A stretch of 64,000 bases of DNA from Rebecca billardiae RCC1528. Lineage: Eukaryota > Haptophyta. The stretch covers positions 1,550,001 through 1,614,000 of the forward strand of contig OZ251224.1 of assembly GCA_965240325.2 (NCBI GenBank), read 5' to 3'. The first letter of the stretch is position 1, and each line of letters begins with the position of its first letter. The translations under genes were made by a program, and so were the position numbers. The notes below the pieces were generated by a model. The model saw nothing but the letters and a program-made list of their open reading frames with translations, ran no database searches and was not told where the DNA came from. Below are positions 19,647-30,714 of this stretch, in pieces.

Positions 19647-20108
19647 CTATGTTCCCTTCTTCTTCTGGGTGCTAATGTACAAGACTGCCCCCGCATCGCG
19701 CCCGTCCACGGCGGCGCAGCGCGCGAAAAGGTCAGCAGTGCAGTGATGGCGACGTGCCACATGCGGAGAGGGCGCGCACCATTGTTCCCACGAATGAACG
19801 CGTCCCCGTACTTTGCCTTGAGCTGGCCGTTCACATACTCCTCGGTCTGCTCCATGGCAATGTTCATGTAGCCATCGAGGCATGCGAGGACGCCTGTGCA
19901 GCGATGCCAATCGCACATGAGTGTTCGGACGATGATCCAGCGCGCCAAGGCGCCGCGCCCGCGTGCGCGCAGGTGAGGGATGCCGCGCGCGCAGCCCATG
20001 ACGCGCACCTCGGTAGTCGACACCCGAGTTGAGCTTCACGACGACAGGTCGTCCAATCACGGACTTGAGGAAGTCCGAGGGGTTGGACTTGCCCTCGGTA
20101 GACGCCAT
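19647..20108 (-). CDS. LSM6: U6 snRNA-associated Sm-like protein LSm6
   Basis: Three exons: 20108-20009, 19893-19780 and 19684-19647. Introns: 19894-20008 (115 bp) and 19685-19779 (95 bp); both start GTGCGCG and end CAG. The joined protein is about 83 aa. It contains NPSDFLKSVIGRPVVVKLNS and GVDYRG, then VLACLDGYMNIAMEQTEEYV and GDAFIRGNN, then VLYISTQKKKGT. These are the Sm1 and Sm2 motifs of LSm6, with the signature LDGYMN and RGNN RNA-contact loops. LSm6 sits in the LSm2-8 ring on the U6 snRNA 3' end in the nucleus and in the LSm1-7 ring for cytoplasmic mRNA decay. Identity to animal and yeast LSm6 is high enough to fix both splice junctions with confidence. The gene is divergent from the LRR gene, starts 78 bp apart. 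Confidence 0.96.
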   Translation of the reverse strand: MASTEGKSNPSDFLKSVIGRPVVVKLNSGVDYRGARHGLRARHPSPARTRARRLGALDHRPNTHVRLASLHRRPRMPRWLHEHCHGADRGVCERPAQGKVRGRVHSWEQWCAPSPHVARRHHCTADLFARCAAVDGRDAGAVLYISTQKKKGT

Positions 20109-20186
20109 GGCCGCTGGCTCGCGCAGGCACCGTGGACCCGACGGAACTCCGCTGCCGCTGGAGTCCCGCCCGAAGACGCGGCATCA
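20109..20186. promoter_or_regulatory. 78-bp divergent spacer between LSM6 and the LRR gene
   Basis: LSM6 (minus, ATG at 20108) and the LRR gene (plus, ATG at 20187) share this spacer, which must hold both core promoters or force overlapping 5' UTRs. No TATA box is evident. Confidence 0.45.
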
Positions 20187-21524
20187 ATGGCGTGGGGCAA
20201 GTCCGGCAGCAACGAGCGGCCAGCATGGCTGGGGTCGCTGCAACGCGACGACGCCACGCTCGTGGAGCTCGCGGTGCTTCGACCTCTCGACCGCTCGATG
20301 TGGCTCGAGCTGTGCGCGGCGCTGGGCAAGTCGACGCAGCTCAAGCGGCTCAGCGCGCACAAGAGTTTGGATGAGGAGGTGCTGGGCAAGATGGCCGACG
20401 CCGTGGCGAGCTCGCGCCTCGAGAAGGTGAGCGTGGGCACGAGCGCGCTCGGGGACGCGGGTGTGGCGCTCCTCCTCCCTGGCCTGGCCGCCTGTGCCAC
20501 CCTGACCGCGTGTGACCTCGAGCGCCGAGGCCTGACGGCTGCAGGCGCGCGCGCTGTGGCCGAGCAGCTCGTCGCACGATCGCCATCGCTGCGCTCGCTG
20601 GCTGTCGGGCGCAATGAGTTTGGCTCCGAGGGCGTGCAGGTGCTCGCCCATGCAGTGGCCGCGTCGCGCCTCACGGAGCTGGACATCTCGCACACCAGCG
20701 GCATCGAGCCGGCCAGTGCGGCCGCGCTCGCGCGCGCGTGCCATCCGCCGAGCGCGCTGTCTGCGCTGGTCATGCGCGGTGCGCCACTCGGCGCGGAGGG
20801 GGCGACGGCTTTTGCGAGCGCGCTCTTGTCGGCGTCGGCGAGCTGCACGCTAGCCTCCGTCGTCCTCGCCGACGCGAGCCTCGGCTCGGACGACTCAGCC
20901 GCGGCGCTCCTCACCGCGCTCGCCGGCGCGTGTGCGCACCTCGCGACGGTCGACGTGGAGAGCGCGAACATCGGCCCGGGGGCGTGTGATGCGGTGGGCG
21001 CGCTGGCGGCGCGGCAGCCGCTGCGCGTGCTCAGGCTTGGGCGGAACGCGCTCGGTGACGACGGCATCGGCCGCCTGGCACGCGCGCTCGACGGCCGCGC
21101 GGCCGCGCTGGAGGAGCTCCACCTCGGCTGTGTCGGCCTGGAGGGCGCGGATGCACTCGGCGCTCTGCTGCGTGCGCTGCGCCCGTGCGCCGCGCTGCGG
21201 ACGCTCGAGCTGATGGGGAACCCGCTCGGCGACGCGGGGGTGCGAGCACTCGTTGAGGAGGCCGCCGCCGCGCACGCCGGTGGCCTCGGCGCCGTCGACG
21301 CACTCGGGCTCGCGGGCTGCGCCATCGGCATTGAGGGCGCGCGCACAATTGCTGGCGCGCTGTGCGCGCGCGGCGTGCTGCCGCGCCTGGCCGCGCTGGA
21401 GTGCGCGAAGAATCCGGCGTGCGAGCATGCAGATTGGGAGGCTAGCGTCGTGCGCCCCCTCAGCGAGGCGCGGCCAACGACGATTGTCGTCTGGCGCGCG
21501 CATGGCTCTGAGGCTGCGCCCTAG
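20187..21524 (+). CDS. Leucine-rich-repeat (ribonuclease-inhibitor type) protein
   Basis: 445 residues from MAWGKSGSNERPAW; a longer open frame back to 19980 overlaps the LSM6 5' exon and is rejected. The protein is almost entirely RI-type LRRs of about 28 residues with the LxxLxLxxNxLGdxGvxaLa pattern: LRSLAVGRNEFGSEGVQVLA, LTELDISHTSG, LRVLRLGRNALGDDGIGRLA, LEELHLGCVGLEGADALGAL and LRTLELMGNPLGDAGVRALV. This is the fold of RanGAP, NLRC3 and ribonuclease inhibitor. There is no NACHT, F-box, signal peptide or acidic tail, so the function is open; protein-protein binding is all that can be stated. It ends in TAG at 21522-21524. Confidence 0.82.
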   Translation: MAWGKSGSNERPAWLGSLQRDDATLVELAVLRPLDRSMWLELCAALGKSTQLKRLSAHKSLDEEVLGKMADAVASSRLEKVSVGTSALGDAGVALLLPGLAACATLTACDLERRGLTAAGARAVAEQLVARSPSLRSLAVGRNEFGSEGVQVLAHAVAASRLTELDISHTSGIEPASAAALARACHPPSALSALVMRGAPLGAEGATAFASALLSASASCTLASVVLADASLGSDDSAAALLTALAGACAHLATVDVESANIGPGACDAVGALAARQPLRVLRLGRNALGDDGIGRLARALDGRAAALEELHLGCVGLEGADALGALLRALRPCAALRTLELMGNPLGDAGVRALVEEAAAAHAGGLGAVDALGLAGCAIGIEGARTIAGALCARGVLPRLAALECAKNPACEHADWEASVVRPLSEARPTTIVVWRAHGSEAAP

Positions 21525-21737
21525 GCTGTAGGCAAGGCAAGTCTCACTTGGACGACGCTGACGACGCGGTGGAACTATTTTCGATCATCGTTTTGACATT
21601 CAAGTCAAGGTGCAATCAGAACCCTTTCGGGTATGTAGTTTGGTGCAATCTTCCTATGAGGGTACGACCAAGGGCGGTACGACCAAGCCTTTGGGCTTTG
21701 GTACGACTCCGGTTCCTTTGACTTTTTTAAATTCCCC

Positions 21738-21744
21738 TTTATAA
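21738..21744. repeat. Left target-site duplication of foldback element 1
   Basis: TTTATAA immediately left of the element, repeated exactly at 28601-28607 to its right. The following base makes an 8-bp match (TTTATAAC) also possible, but the 7-bp reading aligns the terminal inverted repeats better. Confidence 0.8.
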
Positions 21745-22859
21745 CAGCCAGGTTTGGCGTTTGCCACTGGCGACTGCACACGGCAACAGGGGCGTTTGCG
21801 CCCTGTTGTCGTGTGCACACTGGGGCGCAAAAGGGGTCACCCTCAGGGGGTTTCGCACTGCTGTTGCCGTGTGCACCGGCCCGCTGTGGCCGTGCACACG
21901 GCAACAGGGCGCAAACGGCCCTGTTGCCGTGTGCAGGCGTGCATGGCTTGCGATGGCAGCCAGCCGTCAGCAGGGCGCCACGCCCACTGTTCGTTGGTAG
22001 GCTGGCCCGATGGCGTCGCGGAGCTCACGCGTACGGGGGAGGAGGGCATCGACGAGGAGACGACCAAGGGCGAGAAGCAGCAGGGGGCACGCAGCACGGG
22101 GCTCGGAGCATGCCGCGAGCACGCGTGCCTCCACACCGTCGCACATCAACCTTGCTCGTAGCTGTGCGCTGTGCTGCCACTCATCTCACCATCGCCCATG
22201 CTACGGGCGGGGCCCGGTGGTGGGCATCTACCTGTCGGCGCAGCACTGGCACCGGTGGTCGCCAGACACTCCTCGACTTGCTCTGCGCGTCACAGCAAGG
22301 AGACGGCAGCGGCACAGCTGCGTGAGCACATGAGGTCCTACTACTCTAGTAGTACTCGGCGAGGCAGTACAGGCATGGACTGCACTCCAGGTGCATGCGA
22401 GCTACTGGCATACTCCCCTACTCAGACCGCAGGACCATCAATGCGGCGCTGCTTCGGATACACGAGCGCAGCGCTGCTGGTAACAGCGGCGCTGTTGATG
22501 CTGCAGCAGCAGTACGTACAGTATAATGACGGGCGGCAGCAGTTGCTCCAACTAACAGCTCGGTGGTGCTCGCTTGAACGGCCTGGGCAATGGCGCGCCA
22601 AACGCAGCGACCTGGCCCATCGCGCCCGCATCGATGGGGTCGCTGGCACCTGATGATGCTGCACCCGCGCCCATCCGGGCCGCCAACACCAGCGGCAGCC
22701 ACGCTCGAGTCTGCACTGCATGCGGCAGCAGCTGCTGGAATGGTCCCGCGGCGGATGACGGCTTTCGCCGCAGATGACAGCTCGGTGTCGCTCGCTCGAG
22801 GGGCCTCGTCGATGGACGCGCCGAGCGCCGTGACGTTGCTCCACACGACCACGGCACTG

Positions 22860-25030
22860 CCCAGCGCGCTGGAGCCGCTGCCATCTGGTGCTGCTGTGCC
22901 CGCGCCCAGCTGGGGCCCAGCTGCAGCTGCACTTGACTCCGCGCCGCATTCGCTGCAGCAGCAGGGATGGTGCCACGGCGGGCGGCGTGGGTCGGCGCAG
23001 CTGTCAGCTCGGCGGTGCGCGCCCGAGGGGCCCGGGCATTGGATGCACCGAGCGCGGTGTCACTGCTCGCCTCCCGCAGCGCGCTGGAGCCGCTGCCATC
23101 CGACGCTGCTGCGCCCGCGCCAAGCTTGGGCAGCAGCGGCTGCGCTAGACTCCGCGCCGCGTGCGGCAGCAGCAGCAGGGATGGTGCCACGGTGGGCGGC
23201 GGCGGTCGCTGGAGCTGAAAACTCGGCTGTGTGCGCCCGAGGGGCCTGGGCGGTGGGCGCACCGAACGCGGTGCCGCTGCTCGCCTCGCCCATGGCGCTC
23301 GAGCCGCTGCCATCCGACGCTGCTGCGCACGCGCCAAGCTTGGGCAGCAGCGGCTGCGCTCGACTCCGCGCCGCGTGCGGCAGCAGCAGCAGGGATGGTG
23401 CCACGGTGGGCGGCGGCGGTCGCTGGAGCTGAAAGCTCGGCTGTGTGCGCGCGAGGGGCCTGGGCGGTGGGCGCACCGAACGCGGTGCCGCTGCTCGCCT
23501 CGCCCATGGCGCTCGAGCCGCTGCCATCCGACGCTGCTGCGCCCGCGCCAAGCTTGGGCAGCAGCGGCTGCGCTCGACTCCGCGCCGAGTGCGGCGGCAG
23601 CAGCAGGGATGGTGCCACGGCGGGCGGCGTGGGTCGCTGGAGCTGAAAGCTCGGCGGTGTGCGCCCGAGGGGCGTGGGCGCTGGACGCACCGAGCGCGGT
23701 GCCGCTGCTCGCCTCGCCCATGGCGCTCGAGCCGCTGCCATCCGGTGCTGGTGCGCCCACGCCCAGCTGGGGCAGCAGCAGCAGCGGCGCTCGACTCCGC
23801 GCCGCGTGCGGCAGCAGCAGCAGGAATGGTGCCACTGTGGGCGGCGGCGGTTGCTGCAGCCGGCAGCTCGGTGGCGCACGCCCGAGGGGCCTGGGCTGCA
23901 GACGCGCTGAGCGCGCCATCGCCGCTCGCCTCCCGCAGCGCGCTGGAGCCCTGCCATCCGACGCTGCTGCGCTTGCGCCCAGCTTGGGCAGCAGCAGCTG
24001 CGCTCGACTCCGCGCCGCGTGCGGCGGCAGCAGCAGGGATGGTGCCATGGCGGGCGGCGGCGGTCGACGGAGCTGAAAGCTCGGCGGTGTGCGCCCGAGG
24101 GGCCTAGGCGTTGGACGCACCGAACGCGGTGTCCCCGCTGGCCTCCCGCAGCGCGCTCGAGCCGCTGCCATCCGATGCTGCTGCACCAGCGCCCAGCTTG
24201 GGCAGCAGTAGCCGCGCCTGACTCCGCGCCGCGTGCGGCGGCAGCAGCAGGGATGGTGCCACGGCGGGTGGCGGCGGTCGACGCAGCTGAAAGCTCGGCG
24301 GCGCACGCCCGAGGGACCTGTGCTGCGGACGCGCTGAGCGCGCCATCGCCGCTCGCCTCCCGCAGCGCGCTGGAGCCGCTGCCATCCGATGCTGCTGCAC
24401 CAGCGCCCAGCTTGGGCAGCAGCAGCCGCGCCTGACTCCGCGCCGCGTGCGGCGGCAGCAGCAGGGATGGTGCCACGGCGGGCGGCGGCGGTCGACGCAG
24501 CTGGAAGCTCGGCAGCGCACGCCCGAGGGGCCTGGGCGCTGGGCGCACCGAACGCGGTGCCGCTGCTCGCCTCGCCCATGGCGCTCGAGCCGCTGCCATC
24601 CGACGCTGCTGCGCCCGCGCCCAGCTTGGGCAGCAGCGGCTGCGCTCGACTCCGCACCGCGTGCGGCAGCAGCAGCAGGGATGGTGGCACGGCGGGCGGC
24701 GGTGGTTGCTGCAGCCGGCAGCTCGGCGGTGCACGCCCGTGGGGCCTGGGCGCTGGACGCACCGAGCGCGGTGCCGCTGCTCGCCTCGCCCATAGCGCTG
24801 GAGCCGCTGCCATCCGGTGCTGCTGCGCCCGCGCCCGGCCAGGGCAGCAGCAGCAGCGCTCCATTCCGCGCCGCGTGCGGCAGCAGCAGCAGGGATGGTG
24901 CCACGGCGGGCGGCCGCAGCAGCTGAAAGCTTGGCAGTGCCCACCCGAGAGGCGTGGGCGCTGGACGCACCGAGCGCGGTGTAGCCGCTCGCCTCGTTCC
25001 GTAGCGCGCTCGAGCCTCTGCCATCCGATG
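22860..25030 (+). repeat. 214-bp tandem array, left arm of element 1
   Basis: GAGCCGCTGCCATCCG recurs with its last bases near 22885, 23100, 23314, 23528, 23742, 23958, 24172, 24386, 24600, 24814 and 25025, a spacing of 214 bp with rare indels. Each unit also contains AAGCTTGGGCAGCAG or CAGCTTGGGCAGCAG, GCGCTCGACTCCGCGCCG and a GCAGCAGCAGGGATGG block. Confidence 0.88.
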
Positions 25031-26149
25031 CCGCTGCGCCCGCGCCCCGGCGCCGCTGCACGGCTGCAGCTGGCAGGCCTGGCAGCAGCTGCGCTCCGGA
25101 GGCTTCGCGCCGCATGCGGTGGTAGCAGCAGGGAGGTGCCACGGCCAAGCCGGCGGCGGTGGTCGGGCGGTGCTGAGTGCTGCTTGGCACGCGCGCCGAC
25201 CGGTCGTCGTTAAAACTACGTAGCGTATACGTACTCTACTACAGTACTACGGTCCCGGCGTAAGTATAGACTGCTGACCAGCTGACCGTGACCGTGTCGC
25301 GCCGGAGTGTAGCACGGTGATGACGCCAGCAGTCGAGCTGCTACTGCTGCTGCTCACTACTGATGCTCTTACATTGATGAGTTAGCTTCTACTAACTTAC
25401 ACTGTGAGCCGCCAGGCCCAGCACGACTTGTCGTCGCGACAGTCCGGACGCGGACGACGAGACCATCACATCACTGATAAGTGACTAGCTATAACGCGAG
25501 CAGTCAGGCTGTGACGGCGGACAGACGACAACACCGCCGCCAGGGTACCGATCCGGATAGACCGCTAGGTGGAGTAAGAGTCACTTATATATACGCACAT
25601 GACGGCAGAGTGTCGGACAGCCGCCGCCCCGGAGCTGGCTGATGCATCGTCGTAGTCGGAGTACCGCTCTGAACGGCTAGTCGGAGCAGATTGACGATGA
25701 TTCGAGATATATATGCTCGGTGCCGTAGTACGCGTGGATAATTTAAATATAAGAGTTCTTACGTACTCGTCTAGGCAGATGCTGATGTAGATTGTAGTGA
25801 TGACGATGCATGCATGATGCTGCTGATAACTTCTGCATCGCCTACCTGCCGGGCTACGACTGGTCTGCGCCGCCGGCCTTATGAATATGAGCTGACCGGC
25901 ATTGCCCGCCCCGGAACCTGCTGGCGGCTCGGCTCGCAGAAGGACAGAAGAAGTGTCGTAGCAACAGCTCCGGGGGCTGGCCAGCGCGCCTGACGCGTGC
26001 ATCAGCGTCACTGCATTGCGCGCGTCTGCCGCCCAGGCCCCTCGCGCGTGCAGCACCGAGCTGCTAGCTGCATGCACCGCCGCCCGCCCGCCGTGGCGCC
26101 ATCCCTGATGCTGCAGCCGCACTCGGCGCGACAGGGCGCGGGCGCGGCA

Positions 26150-27660
26150 GCATCGGATGGCAGCGGCTCGAGCGCGCCGGGCGAGGCGAGAGGCGTCAGC
26201 GCGCTCAATGCACCCACCGACCAGGCCCCTCAGGCGCACACCGCCGAGCTTTCAGCTCTAGCGTCGTCGCCCACCGTAGCACCATCCCTGGTGCTGCCGC
26301 CCCACGCGGCGCGGAGTCGAGCGCAGCCGCTGCTGCGCAAGCTTGGCGCGGGTGCAGCAGCGTCGGATGGCAGCGGCTCCAGCGCCATGGGCGAGGCGAG
26401 CAGCGGCACCGCGTTCGGTGCGTCCAGCGCCCAGGCCCCTCGGGCGTGCACCGCCGAGCCGACAGCTCCGTCGACCCACGCCGCCCGCCGTGGCACCATC
26501 CCTGCTGCTGCCGCCGCACTCTGCGCGGAGTCGAGCGCAGCCGCTGCTGCCCAAGCTTGGCGCAGGCGCAGCAGCGTCGGATGGCAGCGGCTCCAGCGCC
26601 ATGGGCGAGGCGAGCAGCGGCACCGCGTTCGGTGCGCCCACCGCCCAGGCCCCTCAGGCGCGCACCGCCGAGCTTTCAGCTCTAGCGACCGTCGTCGCCC
26701 ACCGTAGCACCATCCCTGCTGCTGCCGCCCCACGCGGCGGGGAGTCGAGCGCAGCCGCTGCTGCGCAAGCTTGGCGCGGGCGCAGCAGCGTCGGATGGCA
26801 GCGGCTCCAGCGCCATGGGCGAGGCGAGCAGCGGCACCGCGTTCGGTGCGCCCAGCGCCCAGGCCCCTCGGGCGTGCACCGCCGAGCTGACAGCTCCGTC
26901 GACCGCCGCCGCCCGCCGTGGCACCATCCCTGGTGCTGCCGCCGCACTCTGCGCGGAGTCGAGCGCAGCCGCTGCTGCCCAAGCTTGGCGCGGGCGCAGC
27001 AGCGTCGGATGGCAGCGGCTCCAGCGCCATGGGCGAGGCGAGCAGCGGCACCGCGTTCGGTGCGCCCACCACCCAGGCCCCTCGGGCGCGCACCGCCGAG
27101 CTTTCAGCTCTAGCGACCGTCGTCGGCCACCGTAGCACCATCCCTGGTGCTGCCGCCCCACGCGGCGGGGAGTCGAGCGCAGCCGCTGCTGCGCAAGCTT
27201 GGCGCGGGCGCAGCAGCGTCGGATGGCAGCGGCTCCAGCGCCATGGGCGAGGCGAGCAGCGGCACCGCGTTCGGTGCGCCCAGCGCCCAGGCCCCTCGGG
27301 CGTGCACCGCCGAGCTGACAGCTCCGTCGACCGCCGCCGCCCGCCGTGGCACCATCCCTGGTGCTGCCGCCGCACTCTGCGCGGAGTCGAGCGCAGCCGC
27401 TGCTGCCCAAGCTTGGCGCGGGCGCAGCAGCGTCGGATGGCAGCGGCTCCAGCGCCATGGGCGAGGCGAGCAGCGGCACCGCGTTCGGTGCGCCCACCGC
27501 CCAGGCCCCTCGGGCGTGCACCGCCGAGCCGACAGCTCCGTCGACCGCCGCCGGCCGCCGTGGCACCATCCCTGCTGCTGCCACGGCACGCGGCGCGGAG
27601 TTGAGCGCAGCTGCTGCTGCCCAAGCTGGGCGCGGGCACAGTAGTGCTCGAGGCAGCGGC
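26150..27660 (-). repeat. 214-bp tandem array, right arm of element 1
   Basis: The inverse complement of the left array. GGATGGCAGCGGCTC recurs near 26160, 26370, 26584, 26798, 27012, 27226 and 27440, with a diverged last unit near 27654. Neighbouring units are almost identical, indicating recent unit amplification or conversion within the arm. Confidence 0.88.
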
Positions 27661-28600
27661 TCCAGCGCGCTTGGCAGTGCCGTGGGCGCATCGAGCAGCG
27701 TCACCACGCTCGGCGCGTCCGTCGTCCAGGCCCTTCGAACCAGTGACACCAAGCTGTCAGCCGCGGCGACCGCCGTCATCCGTGCAGGACCGTCCCAACG
27801 GCCCAGCTGCTGCTGCCGCGTGCAGCATAGAGTAGAGCGCCCCTCAGCCTGCCGGCAGAGTGGGGCGCAGGTGTTTGAAGCAGCACCCGGCGGTTGGTCC
27901 TGCGCTCCTGGGCACGGCTATGTACCTGTTGGTCTCATGAATGCGGGGGAATGCCAGCGCTCGCCACGCGTGCTCAGCCTCTCAGCCTCGCAAAGCAGAG
28001 GAGCACTTCATCTGCGAGCTCACACAGCTGTGCCGCTGCCGTCTCCTTGCTGTGACGCGCAGAGCAAGTCGAGGAGTGTCTGGCGACCACCGGTGCCAGT
28101 GCTGCGCCGACAGGTAGATGCCCACCACCCGGCCGCGCCCGTAGCATGGGCGATGGTGAGATGAGTGGCAGCACAGCGCACAGCTACGAGCAAGGTTGAT
28201 GTGCGACGGTGTGGAGGCACGCGTGCTCGCGGCATGCTCCGAGCCCCGTGCTGCGTGCCCCCTGCTGCTTCTCGCCCTTGGTCGTCTCCTCGTCGATGCC
28301 CTCCTCCCCCGTACGCGTGAGCTCCGCGACGCCATCGGGCCAGCCTACCAACGAACAGTGGGCGTGGCGCCCTGCTGACGGCTGGCTGCCATCGCAAGCC
28401 ATGCACGCCTGCACACGGCAACAGGGCCGTTTGCGCCCTGTTGCCGTGTGCACGGCCACAGCGGGCCGGTGCACACGGCAACAGCAGTGCGAAACCCCCT
28501 GAGGGTGACCCCTTTTGCGCCCCAGTGTGCACACGACAACAGGGCGCAAACGCCCCTGTTGCCGTGTGCAGTCGCCAGTGGCAAACGCCAGACCTTACTG

Positions 28601-28607
28601 TTTATAA
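28601..28607. repeat. Right target-site duplication of foldback element 1
   Basis: TTTATAA, matching 21738-21744. The DNA to its right (28608-28775) is a copy of a dispersed repeat also found, inverted and without the insertion, at 60943-61126. Confidence 0.8.
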
Positions 28608-28775
28608 CGGGCTCCGGGTGATCAGACTGGCGGCCGAAGCCTCCAGCCCTACCCTGGCCAGCCCCCAACCAACCACCACCCTCACCCAACCTCGAACCAC
28701 TGACCGATACACCAAGTGCCTTGACACCACTCCGCTGTGGACAGCCCGCCTCCAGAGGGGGCTCCGGCATGGTTT
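28608..28775 (+). repeat. Host repeat interrupted by foldback element 1
   Basis: About 165 bp starting CGGGCTCCGGGTGATCAGAC and ending near CCTCCAGAGGGGGCTCCGG. The reverse complement is present at 60943-61126. It lies upstream of the PP2C gene. Confidence 0.75.
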
Positions 28776-29001
28776 CGTGGATGGCTACGATATGGTTACG
28801 ATGTCCGGCGACATAGCCCCGCTATCATTGGCGCCGGACCACACCGTAGCAAAGAGCCAGCAGGCTGAAGGCGGCAAGAAACACAGACGACAAAGGCGAG
28901 AGGCTCGCCCCCCGCCTCCGCGACCTTTTTACCTGCCGCGCGGCGCACGGCGCGGCGACTGTGGTGTGCGGTGGAGCCCAGCCGCAGCCTAGCGCAGAGG
29001 T

Positions 29002-30102
29002 ATGGGGAGCGCGTGCACAAAAGGCAGCCCCGACGGCTCGCCTGACGGCGCTGACGTTGACGACGAGGCGCAGGACACGGTGGGTGAGGTGCACTCGCCC
29101 ACGAAGCACAAGACATTCCGCGACCGGCGATTGACGGTGAGCCAGGTGCGCGATCCAAAGTCAAAGGACCGGCACAAGCGACTCTCCGTCTATGGTGGCG
29201 GCTCGGTGGACGACCCGGCGCCGCAGGTCGAAGATGTCGGCCTCACAACCATTGCTGCGAAATCGATCCCCGGAGTCGAGCCGGTGCCCGGCGGCTCTGT
29301 CGCAAAGATCAACCAGGATCGTGCGATCGCGATCTATCCCTTCCTGAACGACCGCAAATGTGTTCTTCTCGGCGTGTACGACGGCCACGGCCGGCAGGGC
29401 GAGCAGATCTCGCAGTTCGTCAAGCAGAACCTGCCGAACACGATTTTGCGGCACGCGGCCGTGCAGACGAGGCCAGCCGTGGCGCTCAAGGAGGCGTATG
29501 TTGTCTGCGACGAGGAGCTCGCAGCTAGCACTATCGAGGCGAGCGTAAGCGGCACCACCGCTGTCACCGTGCTCGTTAAGGACGCTACCTACTGGGTCGC
29601 CAACTCTGGCGACTCGCGCGCTGTGATTGGCAGATGGAAGTCTGGCAAGAAGGCCATGACTGCGCACGACGTCTCCTTCGACCAGAAGCCCGACACGCCG
29701 TCGGAGATGAAGCGCATCATCGCGGCGGGCGGGCACGTGACGCCTGCCGGCGCGAACGGCACGCCGGCGCGCGTGTGGCACAACTTCCGCGGCCTGGCCA
29801 TGGCGCGCTCGATCGGCGACCACAACGCGTCCACGGTCGGAGTCGTCGCCGAGCCCGAGGTGCACCAGTACACTTTCGACAAGGACGACGCCGTGATGGT
29901 GATCGGCTCGGACGGCGTGTGGGAGCTGCTCGACTCACAACAGGTGATCGACATCGCCGTGCAGCACTACTCGCTGCCGGCGGCCGATATCGTCGACCGC
30001 ATCATCGAGCAATCGGCGTACATGTGGAAGGTGGAGGAGGGCGACTACCGCGACGACATCTCGTGCATCGTGCTCAAGCTGCCATGGCACGAGCAGGCGT
30101 GA
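29002..30102 (+). CDS. PP2C-family protein phosphatase, N-myristoylation signal
   Basis: 366 residues. The start MGSACTKG gives Gly2, Ser/Thr at 6 and Cys5, a textbook N-myristoylation plus palmitoylation signal for membrane attachment. Residues 10-85 are a polar linker. The PPM/PP2C domain has all the metal and phosphate motifs: KINQDRA, GVYDGHGRQG, SGTTAVTVLV, VANSGDSRAV, the AAGGHV segment, LAMARSIGD, MVIGSDGVWELL and YRDDISCIVL at the C-terminus. It should be an active Mg/Mn-dependent Ser/Thr phosphatase at a membrane, comparable in layout to acylated protist PP2Cs. The gene sits in a 2-kb island between two giant foldback elements and is intron-less. Confidence 0.93.
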   Translation: MGSACTKGSPDGSPDGADVDDEAQDTVGEVHSPTKHKTFRDRRLTVSQVRDPKSKDRHKRLSVYGGGSVDDPAPQVEDVGLTTIAAKSIPGVEPVPGGSVAKINQDRAIAIYPFLNDRKCVLLGVYDGHGRQGEQISQFVKQNLPNTILRHAAVQTRPAVALKEAYVVCDEELAASTIEASVSGTTAVTVLVKDATYWVANSGDSRAVIGRWKSGKKAMTAHDVSFDQKPDTPSEMKRIIAAGGHVTPAGANGTPARVWHNFRGLAMARSIGDHNASTVGVVAEPEVHQYTFDKDDAVMVIGSDGVWELLDSQQVIDIAVQHYSLPAADIVDRIIEQSAYMWKVEEGDYRDDISCIVLKLPWHEQA

Positions 30103-30714
30103 TCCCCGCGCCCACGCTGCTCTGCGCGCAGGCCGAGCGGTGGCTCGCGGTGGTGGCCCGCCGCCCGCGCGACGCCCGGCGAGCTGTCCGCGCTCGCGCC
30201 GCACGCACCACGCCGCGCAGGGTGGCCTTCGTGACGTGGTGGGCGGCGTGCACACAGCCCTACGGCAGCAGCCAGCCCAGCCGGTCTGCCCGCCGCGGCT
30301 GGCGTCTCTCGCTCGCTTCGCCTGTTTCGAGTGCGTGCGTTGGCTGTCTCCGCCAGCTGGCGCTGGGGCCCGCGGTGTTAGCTCGTCCGCCCAGCTTCGG
30401 CCGTGCTCGTGACAGATCGGCGAAGGATGCCGAGTTGCTAAGTCGGACAGCGCGCCTCGCGGCTCACAGTCATCAGGCCGTTCCGACTCGGCGACTCCGC
30501 GACCGCCCGCCGACAGGGCCGGCAGGGCAGATTCAGACAGTCTCACTCTTCGACTTCACTCTTTCAGTCAGCCACTTCGAGTGACGTCGAGTCTTCCGCG
30601 GCTGGCGTCCGCAGCAATCAATGGCGACGATGACGTATAAAAATTAAAAATAATTCTGCATAATTATTAACGACGCATATTATTAGTCTGCTGCTTTAAT
30701 AGTCACTCCAGAAG
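30103..30714. other. Intergenic region between PP2C and foldback element 2
   Basis: The first 450 bp are GC-rich, with ORFs in several frames but no recognisable domain; from 30600 on the DNA is AT-rich. AGTCACT occurs at 30701 and again at the element boundary (30715). No gene seen. Confidence 0.5.

Larger units (their letters stand above)
21745..28600. mobile_element. Giant foldback element 1 (6,856 bp, non-autonomous)
   Basis: Flanked by 7-bp TTTATAA duplications. The termini are inverted repeats: CAGCCAGGTTTGGCGTTTGC on the left and, from the right end, CAGTAAGGTCTGGCGTTTGC. Each arm has three parts. The outer part (about 21745-22000 and 28340-28600) is built from TGCACACGGCAACAGG in both orientations. 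Next comes a linker (about 22000-22330 and 28010-28340). The inner part is an array of a 214-bp monomer (about 22860-25030, roughly 11 units, and 26150-27660, roughly 8 units in inverse orientation). The centre (about 25200-25990) is unpaired. Between the linker and the array the two arms have diverged (22330-22560 versus 27780-28010). The multi-frame ORFs are by-products of GC-rich repeats; no transposase is present. Long terminal inverted arms made of tandem subrepeats are the hallmark of foldback transposons; superfamily uncertain. Confidence 0.8.

Noticed and set aside
22552-27640. Long ORFs (up to about 770 codons) in several frames across the 214-bp arrays
   Set aside because: They occur simultaneously in multiple frames of both strands, follow the 214-bp period, lack any domain and disappear at array edges. 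GC-rich tandem DNA with few stop codons explains them.
29634-30584. Second-frame ORF overlapping PP2C and extending past its stop
   Set aside because: Shadow frame of PP2C; the extension is His/Arg-rich with no domain.
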